Below are positions 1-12,491 of a stretch of 64,000 nucleotides of DNA, piece by piece. Every line of letters begins with the position of its first letter. Within the stretch, counting starts at the first letter, position 1. This DNA comes from Dysidea avara (lineage: Eukaryota > Porifera > Demospongiae > Dictyoceratida > Dysideidae). Position numbers and translations under genes: made by a program. The notes beneath the pieces were generated by a model. That model made no database searches. It was not told the DNA's origin and saw only the letters and a list, made by a program, of their open reading frames with translations. The DNA lies in assembly GCF_963678975.1 (NCBI RefSeq), contig NC_089281.1, positions 4,923,277 to 4,987,276 of the forward strand, written 5' to 3'.

Positions 1-847
1 CAGCTCTTACAAGATAAACTCAACCACATAATTTAGTGATCTCAAAAATAGCAATTACATTATTTTGAATGTGAACCTTTAGCTGTTACAAACAAAAGAA
101 ATCTCATTCGTTGCACCAACCAGTCAAATAGACTAACATTTTAGGGTGTTTTTTCTACTAATTAGGCACTGGAGGGAAAACACTGGAGGCAAGAAACTTA
201 GTATGGTATTTAAGTGTGCATATTAACAGCAAGGTATATGGCCTATTTCTGTGCATCCTTTAGCAAATTAATAACTTTTTGCATGGCAGTATATGGGGAC
301 CAAATAGCACAAGTGCACCCCATTAATGGTGTAACTAAGCTCTACAGTTAACCTCTGAACTGAATCCAATTACATTTTCATTGTTTTGCCTTATAGTACA
401 TTTAAAACTTTGTAGTAGAAGTCACCTGACAGTGATTTGACCATATCATGCATTGGGTCTACTACGTTTATGATATTCCTCACTCATAATGGTTGTTACA
501 AGCAAATGAATAATGTAAAGTTAGTGATAAATTGTACAAGCTGAATCATCTTATTGGTACTTTGGTAGCAGCAAATATGAGTGGTATTATAATAGTTCCA
601 TGGCCAATATAGGTCAATCGATATACAGCGGCCATTTGCTGTGAGCAAATTATTCATTGATAACAAAGGACCATTTTAGAAAGAGGTCCAGTGAATGGGT
701 TACAAGTCAGAGCTCTGATGGAATGCCACAACAAAATAGCACTGTAAAAGCTGTAAAGTATTGCCAACTATTTCCAAGTACATTCTGGGGTTCTTTCATG
801 CATGACTACTGTATACCCACTTACTAGGGAATGCATTACCACTCTCA

Positions 848-1138
848 CTATAACGCATCAGACATGCCAGTTAATTTTAGACAACCTGGTGCATTTTCTT
901 GCTTAACAATTACAGGCTGTGTAACAATGAGACTTCCAGTAGTGTGGGTAATGTCCAGTTTATCTCCATAATTGAACTTCATGATGATACAGTCATCAAC
1001 CAGGCAACCAATCTTCTGTTTATGGTCATATGGTAGCAACTTGTTGGAGGTCATCATCACCACTAGCTGGTAGCTGTTGATTGGAACAGCTGGTGGCATG
1101 CAGTAAGGATAATGAATACAAGCCATCAATTTCAACTT
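848..1138 (-). CDS. possible terminal exon of an unidentified gene
   Basis: An open stretch of about 97 codons ends in TAG. It follows a plausible acceptor (TAAAAG, just upstream on the minus strand). The translation looks like ordinary folded protein (short motifs IHYPYCMPPAVP, LPYDHKQKIGCLVDDC, YGDKLDITHTTG) and is not low-complexity, but I do not recognise the family. A second candidate exon at 1404..1350 (minus) reads MYAIDAWYMVGPIVLESK and is followed by a good donor, AAAG|GTGAAT. A third candidate near 2545..2450 reads YYVWMALKEISDAAVFY. The phases of these pieces do not join directly, so at least one exon is missing or some are false. A start could lie near 4.1 kb, divergent from the NACHT gene. 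This is weak support for a real gene. Confidence 0.33.
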   Translation of the reverse strand, partial: KLKLMACIHYPYCMPPAVPINSYQLVVMMTSNKLLPYDHKQKIGCLVDDCIIMKFNYGDKLDITHTTGSLIVTQPVIVKQENAPGCLKLTGMSDAL

Positions 1139-1926
1139 TTACAACACTGATCATGATTGCAAATAACAGTGATCGATAATATTATTTGTAAAGACACTGT
1201 AAGCACAAGTTGACCCTTCACACAATGCTTCTGTAGTATAAGTTTCTAAATGCACTGCTTGGGATTATGAAAATGTTTTCCTGTTATTGTGCTGAGAATA
1301 TAAGAATGTTGATTTCAAATTATAAAATGTATATTCTGTGTACATTCACCTTTACTTTCAAGCACTATTGGCCCAACCATATACCAAGCATCAATTGCAT
1401 ACATCTTTGAATATATTGGGTGGTGCACAGGGTTCTAGTGAAGCATATTGATTTAATATCAAAACATCTTCATATGAATGTTGAGAACTTGAGAAACAAA
1501 TTTGTATGTAAACAAATTTTAGGCCCCAGCCAATCATGCCAGCATAATTTAAAGCATAATATATAACCAAAAGCATCATGCATTATCTAGCATAATAGAG
1601 ATGATTATCAAATTTTTAAAATGGAAATGAGCACACCTTAACGAATAAATATCATCATTGCATTTCAAAAACATCATAAAATGCACTAGCTATTTCTTTG
1701 CTGATTACTTGCAACTTGGCAGGCTTAAGATCAAGATACTCTAATAGAGCAGTCACTTTCTCCAATATAACAGTCAGTGAATACTGTTACACTCTAATAA
1801 AACAGTCAACTCTTGTGAGCACAATCTTCATTTTGAAAGCGCAATATTGAACATAAAAGGCTTGATTTTTGAGTTAATAAGCTGGAGCCTATAAACCATG
1901 TACTTTCATTTAATACAAAACAATTG

Positions 1927-1967
1927 CACACACACATGCACGCACACACACACACACACACACACAG
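1927..1967. repeat. (CA)n microsatellite
   Basis: Short, slightly interrupted CA dinucleotide run of about 41 bp in non-coding DNA. Confidence 0.9.
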
Positions 1968-2601
1968 ATATATATTGTAATACCTTCTCAGTCTTTAAAC
2001 TCCTTGCACAATCATATCAAAATGAACAGGTTTTTATTATTGATATCAATCATGTGTTTGCTAATAGCTTATCTACTGCACCTTAACAATAGCTATAATG
2101 ATGCACCGATTTTGTGCAAGTTGATCTCTCAATTGTTCCTTTAATTGAATGTTATTATTTGTTAAAGGAATATAATTATGGTACAGAGACCATCCATTTT
2201 ACGTTAAAATATTTTTAGAAGACTATTCTACAGTTAATTTCAGAAATGATTTCTTTAGCTACGTATACGTATAGCTACAACCTGGCCACTACACTGTCAA
2301 TGTACTGTAGCTTAAAGGTTTAACTGATATCTACAAATAGTTACCTGATACTTGATTGTAGACTCACTAAAAATGTATAGTTGTATAGTAGTTGTAAAAC
2401 TAATTCCCTGGTTGTATGCATACCATTACTGATCTGCTAATAGGTGCATACAACTTTATAAAATGGTAATCATTCTTCGCAATATAGAAGACCGCAGCAT
2501 CTGAGATCTCCTTCAGAGCCATCCATACATAGTAGCAGCTATATACATAAAGCAATAAAATTGATATATATAATTTCTTTACAATCATGAGTCGGCTCAA
2601 A

Positions 2602-2735
2602 CAGTGGAACCTATGCACCTTGGGACCAGCTATAGGTGTCCTGATTATAGCAGAGGTGTTCTGATTACAGCAGAGGTGTTCTGATTATAGCAGAGGTGTT
2701 CTGATTTTCCAGGTTCTGGATTAACAGTTCCACTG
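2602..2735. mobile_element. short pogo-type MITE with internal 22-bp tandem repeat
   Basis: The left end reads CAGTGGAACCTATGC and the right end AACAGTTCCACTG followed by TA. This is the CAGTGG-type inverted terminus of pogo/Tigger elements. The interior holds three copies of a unit of about 22 bp built on TGTTCTGATTATAGCAGAGG. It has no coding capacity. The left flank is AA rather than TA, so the target duplication is decayed. Confidence 0.6.
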
Positions 2736-3276
2736 TATATCACCTCAGTTGTAAGAACTGTAACATGCAAGTATTCTTTACTTTATTACTGTATGCAGCA
2801 TTTTTAGGTACCAACTGGCAAGTGCCTGTAGTATAATTATCATGTATAGATGCTTACACCTTAATTGTGACTGGATTTGTGCAAAGGGGTTTTCCACACC
2901 ATCCAATTCTATGAACTTGGAAGATAGTAAAATACAAATCTGAAATTTTCTCCATCCATTAACCTATGTTGGTACACCACAGTCCAAATTTCAAGGCAAT
3001 TACTCTTTTCCAATCTGAAGTTATGAATTGCCAAAGTTTGTATTTAAAATTGGATGCCTGCATGATTTTACCTGATTACCTGATGTTACCTGATGATTTT
3101 ACCTGATGTTGCCTGATTTTAAACTATTAATCCCTTGTGAAAGCTCTAACTGATCAGATTCACTTGTCAGTTGCATATGAGCATAACGCTATAACAGCCA
3201 GACACATGAAAAAAATCATGCATGACCATGCAGCTATATAGCCATCCACTTCTTTTAGTAGTTCAGATACCATGTA

Positions 3277-3426
<150 letters not shown>

Positions 3427-3839
3427 CGCACGCAAGTTACTGCACATGTTGCAAAAAGAAAGAAAAGGAAACATGGAAAAACTGAAATAAAAGTACATAT
3501 AGCTAAACATCTTGGAGATGATTATAGTTGCATGTAGCTGGGATAATTTAATCAGTGGCATATCTAGACTGTACCTGGCTTAAAAAGCAGCCCAATCTGA
3601 TACATCCCCCCACAGATTTACAAAATTATTAGAAAAATTTAACATAGAGTCTTAGCTATTATGAAATAATATGTGCAGCAACCAAATAGCTCAGCTCAGT
3701 ACTTGGGAATTGGCTACCCATGCATGTAGCGGCTAATTATAAATTATGATGCTAATCGAGTTGTCATACTAAAACGTCAACAGCTATCAGCTAAAACTCC
3801 CAAGAGCATTTGAGTGTTCTATTAGAGTATCATTGGTTC

Positions 3840-4257
3840 AGAGTCCAAAAAACTCAGTTGGCTCTCGCGTCCAGTCGCTGCCGGCGCTAAAAGCCAGCGG
3901 AGCGCCTAACCGGCACTGATGCTATGAATATAAAAGAGACAAGTTAGAGTAAACACCAGTGCTAGACATTATAGTGAAGGGGTGATAACTTACCCGGCGG
4001 AATCTCAGGATTTCGCTCGTTTGATCATTGTTGAGCCAGCTGATTCACGGCGGAACTGAGTCTCTTGAGTCTCCCTCGCTCACGGTACGCCTGACGCGAC
4101 GCGCTGATCGACTCCGTACCGTAGCGGCTGCTAAAAGGTACAACCATCTCGACAACCATTTGTGTGGACACTATAATCTATGCTATAATCTAGCTGAGTG
4201 ACTCTCCGGCCTCGGACTCTCGAGACTAACAGCTACAGCTACCGCCGGCCCGGCGCT
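3840..4257. promoter_or_regulatory. GC-richer 5' region of the NACHT gene, possibly bidirectional
   Basis: This stretch is visibly richer in CG dinucleotides than its AT-rich surroundings (for example CTGCCGGCGCTAAAAGCC, CCTGACGCGACGCGCTG) and ends at the ATG of the NACHT gene. On the minus strand a segment from about 4130 ends near 3993 at CCGCCGG|GTAAGT, a strong donor. That would fit a 5'-UTR exon of a divergent gene, since its reading frames carry stops. The role is inferred from position and composition only. Confidence 0.45.
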
Positions 4258-7200
4258 ATGGAGGATGATGATCCGCTGTACATGACTGGCATAGGTATGA
4301 ACTGTGCATGTATAATGGGAACAGGGACTGTTGAGTCCAACTTATAAACTATTCTATTCTATAGCCAACTTGTATCCTTTAATATACCCTTATAGCATTA
4401 TAGTAAATGAAATTAGTAAGTAATTATACTTATGGCTACTGGCAGTGCAAGACACTGGTAGACCCGTGTTTACTGCAGTGCTCTAGCTAATTATTGTAAT
4501 AGTATTCCTTAATCTCTGTATACTGTCCTCTATAATATAAATAAATAAACCCTGTTTTTTTGCCTTTTTACTTATTTATTAAGACTTTACAACACAAGAG
4601 CTGAGGGTCTGTAGGACTCCTGTACCTACAACCTTAAAGTTGTTCCAACAGTTGTCCAGCTGAGGGGTCTGTGACGAGCAAAAATTGCATCTGTACTTGT
4701 GCTAAATGATCTGTAAAAATAAAAATACCTAAGATTTATGGGATTTACAAGATTTAAGATTTACAGAGATTTATGCTAAAAACTTGTCAAAATGCAAAAG
4801 AAGTTTATCAAACTGTTAGCATGTACGTAGTGGAAATTTGGACCAATTTTGAGATTTAAGATTTTCTCCATTGGTCTATGAGATTTACAGTTTGTTGCTA
4901 ACCCCTCGTGTCCAGCACATGCCAACTACTAGCTATTCATACAGCACTGCTGCACAAATATATTTTTTGCTACTTGTATGGCAATTACCCATAACTCTTG
5001 AATCAAACATGCTAGTTGTATGAAGGTAGTTTTTGGTGAATTCGAGGCGAGTTAGGGTTCCTGGCAAAGCTGTACCAACCCTGGCCCTAGCTTGTTTCAA
5101 ATTCACCATAAACTTACCTTCATACAAAGACATCATTATGGCAAACCTAAAGTTAGTGCTAGGGCTTCGGTTTTGTCTTCATGGGGTGTTTAGCTAGCTA
5201 ATAAATTATATTTAGTTCTATTTTAGTGGTTCACATTAATAAGGTACAAATTAAGGGAGCTGGATAGCTAGTAGTGGTGTTGCCTTATAGTAACCTTATT
5301 TGTCTAAGTATTTTACCTCCTGACTGCCGTACAAATAGAAGCAGCCAAAAATTGTACATGTAATTAACACCAGTCTTGCCTCTAGACGGAATCAATCAAC
5401 TTGCCAAGCCATCATCAATTATGGTTAATGAGTTGAATATAGAAACAGCCTGTAGGGTTGAAGATGATGCCTGGCCAGACCATCCAAAGATTTTCATACC
5501 TCCGTTGCTAAGATACTATGAAGGTCAACATTACATACAGCAAGGAACCTCTCTTACAAAATCAATTCAAAAGGGAAGTGTTAGTTCAGAAACAACTGAT
5601 CAACCGGTTCCCAAATATCACTTGCAAGAGGAGTTCTATGAAACCAGGCAGCTTGATGAAATCCTGAATCCACTAGACAAGAGTAGTGAGCCACAATTCA
5701 TCCTGATTGAAGGCCCACCTGGCATTGGAAAATCTGCATTGTTACAAGAAATTTCTTATAGGTGGAGCAAGAAACTTGTATTGACAAATTTCAAGTTTGT
5801 TTTACTAATACACCTTCGTGATCCCATTGTGCAGCAAACAAGTAAAACTCACTCACTCCATAATTTTCTCCAAGTATTATGTAAGTTCAAAGGAGATGGA
5901 AGACAACCGGACATTGCTTTTTCAAGTCACTTCCTTGCTCATAAAGGCAAAGATATTGTTTTCCTCTTTGATGGATTTGATGAATTTCCTAGTGACCTGC
6001 GAGAAGACAGTTTAATTGTTGATATATTGACACGTCAGGTGCTTCCCAAGTGTGGCTTGATTGTGTCATCATGCCCATTTGCCTCTGAGATTCTTTATGA
6101 GGAGGCAACTCTGACAGTGAATATCGTAGGCTTTACTGAAGTAGAAAGAAAGCAGTTCGTGCAACAGGCACTGAGCAAACAGCCACACAAAGTTAAAGAG
6201 CTCACTCAATATCTGGATGACCACTTGAGTATTAGTTGTCTTTGTTCTGTGCCATTCAATATGGCTGTCTTGGTTTACCTGTGCAAACAAGGAGTTCCCT
6301 TCCCTAGCAATGCCACTCAACTATACGAGCGTTTCCTCTGTCTCACAATCACTCACCATCTTTCCAACCTGGGTAACAGTCATGTCAGTGATACCATTTC
6401 TGATCTTGCTGACCTTCCAGAATCTTGTAAGATGATAGTCATGCAGCTATCAAAGTTGGCCCTAGTAGCTCTCAGTAACAAGAAGTTGATCTTTACATTA
6501 GATGAGATCAAGTCCTCATGCCCAGATATCACTGTAGCTATTAATGGTTTTGGTCTGCTGCAAACTGTGCAGTACTTAGGTCTTGCTGAAGAAACAGTGA
6601 CATTCAATTTCATCCATTTTTCAATCCAAGAATTTCTGGCAGCTTATTATGTTACCCATCTACCGCCAGATGAAGAATTAACAGTGCTTCAAGACAAGTT
6701 TGAAAACCATCTTTACAATAACATGTTCTCTTTTTATATCACACTTACCAAAGGTCAACGACAATCATTTAAACAATTTTTATCCAAAGGTGATTATACA
6801 TTTGCAATTTCAGACAAATTCCTGAAAAATATGTTCATATGCTTGTGGCTTTTTCGTTGTTTTTATGAGGTTGGAGATGAAGCAATTTGCAATCTCATAC
6901 AAAATGCAAAAATATTTCAGGATAAACTGCTTGATTTTGTAAGCCCTTACTTAACAATGTACGATGTCGAGTGTATCACATTCTTCCTGATGCACTCGTC
7001 CCACAAAAAATGGGAGATGCTCAGCTTATATGAATCACACATCCAGGATCATGGCTTATGGATGTTGCACCGTGGACTGGTTACTAACAAAATTACAATA
7101 AGAGGGCTACGGTTTTACTTCAATGGTCTTACTCAATTGTCCTCCTCATCCATCAGTGACCTTGTCATCCACTGTGAAGTTGAATGGTTAGTTATTAATG

Positions 7201-7649
7201 GTAACTTCACTATTGGAGAGGATTATAATCTCTACAAAATGCTGTCCCATCCCTCCTCACGGCTAGTTAGATTGTACATGAGTGATATCAAGCTATCATC
7301 TGAAGCAGCCATAGCATTGTTTACTGTCATAGAAAAGCAAAATATACTACAGGTACTCAGTATTAGCCACAATGATATCACTGATGATACTTGTGTTGTT
7401 ATTGCTTCTGCACTGAGGAAAAACAAGTCTCTGATACGGCTAGCAATACATGGCAATACGATTAGCGTAGAAGCTTCAAAGCAAATTATTCAAGCCCTCA
7501 ATGTTAACAACATGTTAGAAGAGTTTTACATACCACAATATTACTCTAAAGATGTCAAGAAAGAAATCAAATCCTTGCAAGAGGATGTTAACGAGAGCAG
7601 ACAAAGTAGAGGTTGTCCCATAAAACTGAACATCTCATTCTACCAATAG
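4258..7649 (+). CDS. NACHT-LRR (NLR-like) protein, two exons
   Basis: Exon 1 is 4258..4294 (MEDDDPLYMTGI) with donor ATAG|GTATGA. Exon 2 is 5386..7649 after acceptor CCTCTAG, and the joined codon gives Asp13. The product is 766 residues. Residues 122-129 are a Walker A loop (GPPGIGKS), and 206-214 are the Walker B/D-rich motif LFDGFDEFP, as in STAND NTPases of the NACHT class. A helical region follows. The C-terminus (about 640-740) carries degenerate leucine-rich repeats of the NLR ribonuclease-inhibitor type (ISHNDITDDTCVVIASALRK, then a second IHGNTIS repeat). The N-terminal 80 residues hold no recognisable CARD, DEATH or PYD domain. Family knowledge: such proteins are cytosolic pattern-recognition or scaffold ATPases, and early animals often have many. 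The ligand is unknown. No in-frame stop or frameshift was seen. A frame beginning nearer the acceptor with TTG would be intronic. Confidence 0.88.
4563..4700 (-). repeat. SINE 3' tail fragment
   Basis: Contains TTTATTAAGACTTTACAACACAAG then GGTCTGTAGGACTCCTG on the plus strand, matching the 3' portion of the SINE copies at 7.97 and 31.63 kb. It lies in the intron of the NACHT gene. Confidence 0.65.
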
Positions 7650-7965
7650 TTTATATTATTCTGTAGATATGCACTGGGTAGAAATATAACTGCATTGCTT
7701 TCTTTGTTTAATGCATAGCTGTTTACTATGTGTTACACTCAACAAAATTGCTAGTTAACAAGCCTTATCCACAAAGATTAAAATGCCATTGTCAGTATTA
7801 TAACAAAACAACAAACAAAACATACTTTTTTATTGTTCAGAAAGCACCAACTGCAAGTTCTAAGAATCACTGCTTGGTTGCTGTGAACTCGTGCTTGAAT
7901 GTGTTTGTAGTTGTGTCTACACAACTGACAATAGACATTGTAAACACAATCATATTGTATTTTGT

Positions 7966-8180
7966 TTATTAAAGCTTTTTACAGCACAAGTGCTGAAAGG
8001 AACCTGGTCCTACAGCCTGTTTAAAGATGTTACCTGTATTTAAAGTATGTTTGAAAAGGTGAAGGAGAAAATCCATGACTGGACCTGGGCAGTCTCGAAA
8101 CTGCAGCCTTCTGATTTACACTTGAACAGTCTGCCAGGCGGTCAGGATGTTTTCTCCTTGTCAATTTCATGTATACCATT
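7966..8180 (-). repeat. tRNA-derived SINE copy
   Basis: Read on the minus strand it starts with a tRNA-like head, with an A-box-like CCTGGCAGACTG and a B-box-like GTTTCGAGACTGCC. It continues through a conserved body (CCCAGGTCCAGTCATGG) and ends in CTGTAAAAAGCTTTAATAAA. The same arrangement recurs at 31.6-31.9 kb, and a further tail fragment lies at about 8236..8266. Confidence 0.75.
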
Positions 8181-8539
8181 TCATCCATAGCTCTAGAGTG
8201 ACTTATCTCAAAGTACCACATGTAGAACCAAATGAACATTAGTTTATTTATTAAGGCTTTACAGCACAAGGTTCACTGTAAAGGGAAATTAAGTTTTACT
8301 CCAAGACAGCATTAGCATGCTGCGGGGTTCCCAAACGTTGAGGCTGTGTTCACATACTATACATTTTTCAGTATCATAAACAGTTTATTGGAACTGTTAG
8401 TTGAAGCCATGAAAATAATGTTATTCATAAAGGATATGCATTCTACATACAAGCGAATTCATAGATACCACAATAGTTCCAGTACATTTCTTCACATACC
8501 TATACCATACAGTCAGTTCCATAGTACACAGCGTACTTC

Positions 8540-10085
8540 TACAGTGAATTTGTACACAAAGGGAATGTCAATGAGACCTATAACTAGCAACTGATGACTG
8601 TTAGTGATGAATAGATGATGGGACACTTAACTGTTAGAAAGAATGTAGGGTAGTATACTATGGACAGACTATTAGATATACATAGAGATATAGCCTATAG
8701 CATTATAGGAAGTTTTAAAACATGGAAAAGTGGAATGGAACAGAATGAATTAGTAACCATAATGCTTACCAGCTGGATTGTTTCCAATATTATGACTCTT
8801 ATGATCATAATCTACCTATACCTGTAGTCCTATAGTAGTGTGGGTAAACTCTAGTGATGTCACTTGTCTTTGATGACATACCATCTGAACTTATAACTAT
8901 GTTTGTGTTAATGCCATGTAGCACAAATCCTGCAATATGGATAAAGTGTTTAACTTATAATACAGTACTACCAGTACTGCATGATAGTCGAGGTCATTTA
9001 AGTGATCCCTTAATATCACAATCACTGTAAGAGGCCAGGCAGTTTTAAAGTATGGTAAGCAATGACAATGGAGAAATTGTGAATAACAATCAAAAGGTAT
9101 ACTGTAGGGGTCGGGTTCTGGGGTTCAAAGCACAGAGGAAGCAAATCTGAAGTTTGGCATTCAGTAATCAAGTAGTGTATCGGGAAAATACAGAATTGCT
9201 GTTGGAACACCTGATTTGTCTCTAAATTACATGTAGAACAAAATTACTTGTGATAAAATGTACATGCTTAGAGGAATATGATGTTATTTTAGCAGAAAAC
9301 TGTATGCAACAACACTGCAAATACTTATATCTTTCACCTACAGCCTCTTAATCATATGTAGTTCATAACATTAAAGCTCTGTAACATTTATTTAATAGCA
9401 CAGATTAGTGTAACATCAACAGTGATAGTGCTTAGCAGCTACTAAATATTAGTTCTTATCAACAACTATATATATATATACACATGGTCATATGATGCCA
9501 AGTCAGTCAGCAGCAGTTCACACTCCATAAATTATGCACAAGATGATCCAAACAAATATCCATGGAGGGAATATGAAGAAGGTAATTAAAAAATGCAATA
9601 CATGATTGACTCGAGGCTTCTCCCTCACATGTACTACTCGTGCCGCAGGTTGCTGTGAATTAACCACAACTACATTGGTACTTTGTTGTTGTTGACCTCC
9701 AGATGGATACTGTGGTTGGTACTGTGGTTGGTACTGTGGTTGTTGTGGATATTGTTGGGGATATCCCTGTTGAGGTGGATAACCCTGCTGAGGGGGATAC
9801 CCTTGCTGAGGATAAGCAGGTTGTGGGTAGCCTTGAGGAGGATATCCTTGCTGAGGGGGGTACTCTTGTTGTGGAGGGTATCCTGGATCATAAGGGGGTG
9901 GAGCTACAGAAAAGTACAAATACAGGTAAGAAAATTTATATCCACTATATTAAGTGCCCACTGTACACATTGTGTTAAACTATGAAGTATGGTACAGTGC
10001 AATAAAGAATTGCATGCACGTTACCATACACTGATTTAAAGTGTTTTAATATTAATGCACCTATGTTAATATTAGTCTCTCGCCC
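8540..10085. repeat. segmental duplication, copy 1 (Pro-rich gene 3' region)
   Basis: Collinear with 30045..31460, including non-coding DNA. Shared landmarks are TACACAAAGGGAATGTCAAT, GTAACCATAATGCTTACCAG, GTGATGTCACTTGTCTTTGA and the coding exon. Small indels separate the copies. Confidence 0.85.
9518..9903 (-). CDS. Pro/Gln/Tyr-rich small membrane protein, 3' exon (copy 1)
   Basis: The exon starts after acceptor TTTTCTGTAG with two bases completing a codon, so a phase-1 upstream exon exists that I could not place. It encodes about 128 residues. An N-terminal array of [14 protein letters not shown]-type repeats is followed by a polar linker ([20 protein letters not shown]), a basic patch and a hydrophobic C-terminal segment ([20 protein letters not shown]) ending IIYGV. 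Stop at 9518. The layout suggests a tail-anchored or hairpin membrane protein with a disordered cytosolic Pro-rich arm. The family is not identified. The paralogue at 30996..31315 keeps the same acceptor phase and the membrane segment, which supports both being real coding exons. The Pro-rich arm differs in repeat number. Confidence 0.7.
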
Positions 10086-11340
10086 ACACCCTCATGTTTT
10101 TATTTCCATATTGTGCACACAGCGGTGGTTTTAAAGTGCTGTCTTGTCGTCTTGTTTGGAGCGTTCGTTTCGTGAACTCGAACAGCGTCAGTTTTCAGCC
10201 ATCAGACAATTGGTGAGTGTCTATATAGTACAGGTGTGATAGTAAAGCAAACAAATAGTATCTTTTAGGCTACTTCTGATGATTTAAAAATTAACGTTAT
10301 GCACATGATCAATTGCGCTGTATTTTCCGTTCAGTGTTTTATGGAAATAATAGCACTCTTATTCGTTTGATCTTTGCCCAAGTAAATGCTTTAAATATAT
10401 ATATATATATATAGCATTGGTACCTGCCCTACGTGCTGGGATCACTTTATAATAACAACCAAGCATTAAACATCAGTGCTCATGCCCTGCAGCATGCATG
10501 GTGGTAACATTTTTAATACCAACATCTTGCCAAAATCATGGGAAGCACGCAGGTATCCCTGAACATGCAGAATTGCAGTAGCTAAACTACTGTGGTAATG
10601 TGTACGCTTATAACACATAGGTGTGAACAATGTGGACGGTTTGTAGTACCTGTCCTATTACGCAGGCTATAGTTACATGTAGCATCATTTGATAAAAGAT
10701 TGACAACAAAAGAGATTATTTATTGGTACCTATCCTATAATGTAGAAGTTGCCATATTGTGCATTATATTGTGGGCATGCACATCATGTAATGGAATCCA
10801 TGCATTAAAATTCATGTAACTATGTTGTATGTATAATGAATGTCACTTTTAAAGACCATTAAATACCACTAGGCCATCCTGCAAGTATACTGGAATGATG
10901 TGAGCATACAGATAATTTTAAACAGGAAAGCTGTGTGTAGCTACATAAGCAAATACATTACTGTAATATTGTACCACCTGTCCATACCTATAATATTATG
11001 TCTACCACACAGGCACAAACTACATATTATGTGATATTAGTATAGTACCTGTCATGTAGGCCATACATATGACATTTAACTTACTGACAACAAAAAAGAA
11101 ACTACATAATGGTAGGGTGCAGTATGTGCCTACAGTGCAGGCTGAGCTTTGTATGTTAACAATACTACAACATTCCCTCCTGTTCCCTTTACTACACTAC
11201 AACCTATTGTCATCACCTCTAACCTCCATGATCCCTACATTTACAGTATTGTATGAGTAAGCTACTACTGACTATTATCACCTATTGTCATCACCTTTGT
11301 GCAGTAAAATTAGCTACCACAAACTATTATCAACCAATAC
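10086..11340. other. no gene seen
   Basis: AT-rich non-coding DNA. A GC-richer patch at about 10130..10220 could be the promoter or first exon of the Pro-rich gene, but no convincing start joins it. A short (AT)n run lies near 10395. A recurring phrase, TACCTGTCCTA/TACCTATCCTA, is seen several times between 10.4 and 11.1 kb. Confidence 0.4.
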
Positions 11341-11490
11341 AGTGGAACCTGTTAATCAGGACACTTGAAAATAAGGACACCTACATAATCTGGATACTTG
11401 GTAATGCTCCTAAAGTATCCCTTAGCATGTAACTGGACTGAAAATTCAGGAAACCTTAATAATCAGGACACTTTTTGTCAGTCTAATACA
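11341..11490. mobile_element. pogo-type MITE, left end only
   Basis: ATACAGTGGAACCTGTTAATC after TA is a pogo/Tigger-style terminus, with a partial echo AATCAGGACACTTTTTG at about 11460. No matching right terminus was found nearby, so this is probably a truncated copy. Confidence 0.45.
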
Positions 11491-11615
11491 CAGCCTTCAC
11501 TGTAGAGTGAGAAAAACCTGTTACCAAAAAGGCTGCCAAAATGAAAAAAAAAAGTTGTAGCAAAAAAGGTTGTTGAAGAAAAGTTGTAACCAAAAGGTTT
11601 GAAAAAGAAAAAAAA

Positions 11616-11690
11616 GTGACACAACTGGGATTCCAACTCCTATCCTACCAGTTTCCAGCCTAACACTCTACCACATGGACTAAACGTCAC
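11616..11690 (-). tRNA. tRNA-like sequence (SINE head or tRNA pseudogene)
   Basis: On the minus strand 75 nt begin GTGACGTTTAGTCC and end CAGTTGTGTCAC, so the ends can pair (GTGAC/GTCAC). An A-box-like GTGGTAGAGTGTTAGGCT and a B-box-like GGAGTTGGAATCCC lie at the usual spacing. A poly(A)-rich stretch follows downstream on the minus side only weakly, so it may be a SINE head rather than a working tRNA. The anticodon cannot be set with confidence. Confidence 0.45.
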
Positions 11691-12450
11691 TTGTGATTAT
11701 AGAGTCTTTAAAAGTTGTTTATAAAGGCATGCTTAAGTTGAATGGAATACCCCAGTCTTGTTTCATTTTTCTTCTACTGTATTTCTTTTTAATAGATTGA
11801 TGCATCTCTTGGGTAATTACTGAGCTACTAATATGTAGCTTATTAGTGGCTTTTTACTATGCCAGCAATGTCACGATTAAGAACTTATAGTTTAGTAGCA
11901 ATTGTGTAGTGAAGTGTATTTGAAAGTAGTTTAGTTTAGTTAGATTGTTCTAGAGTGGATAGTTTTGTGTGGATTCTATTTAAAGATCACCCTCAAGAAT
12001 CGCCTTAGTCTTGTTCTGTGATTGCGATGGAATTCTCGGTAGAGTTGCTACACAGTGATTATTGTATAAATGCTAGTGTTTAAATATGTGACTGAATATT
12101 GGAAAACGTTCCAAATCACACATTAGAAGTTTCGAGATAAATGGTTTTTAAGAATCCAAGTCAGCATAATTTGCAAACACAATTTACACAAGAGGTGCAT
12201 TAATCTATTACCTTTCAGACTACTTCCAGTACTTGTAGCTGCTTGTAGTGTTTCCCGCCAAATAAGACAGAAAATCTGAGCAGTTGGACAAGCGAAGTAG
12301 TTTCATGAGTGCTCACAAAGGGGAGGAGGGCAAGAGATAGACTTCAAAATGGAGGCAGACCACGATTGAAGTCCAGACACAAAATTACAGGGCAGTACTG
12401 CCTTCTTAGTGGCTGATATGTAGCAAAATCAACAGAAAAATTGTTTGGCC

Positions 12451-12491
12451 AACATTATCAGGCCAACATTATCAGGCCAACATTATCAGGC
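12451..12491. repeat. three tandem copies of a 16-17 bp unit
   Basis: GGCCAACATTATCA is repeated three times head to tail, then changes to GGCCTACAACC. Confidence 0.85.

Noticed and set aside
9683-9985. Plus-strand Leu/Trp-rich frames opposite the Pro-rich exon
   Set aside because: They are antisense shadows of the PPQQGYP repeat. The minus-strand exon has the splice acceptor and the paralogue.
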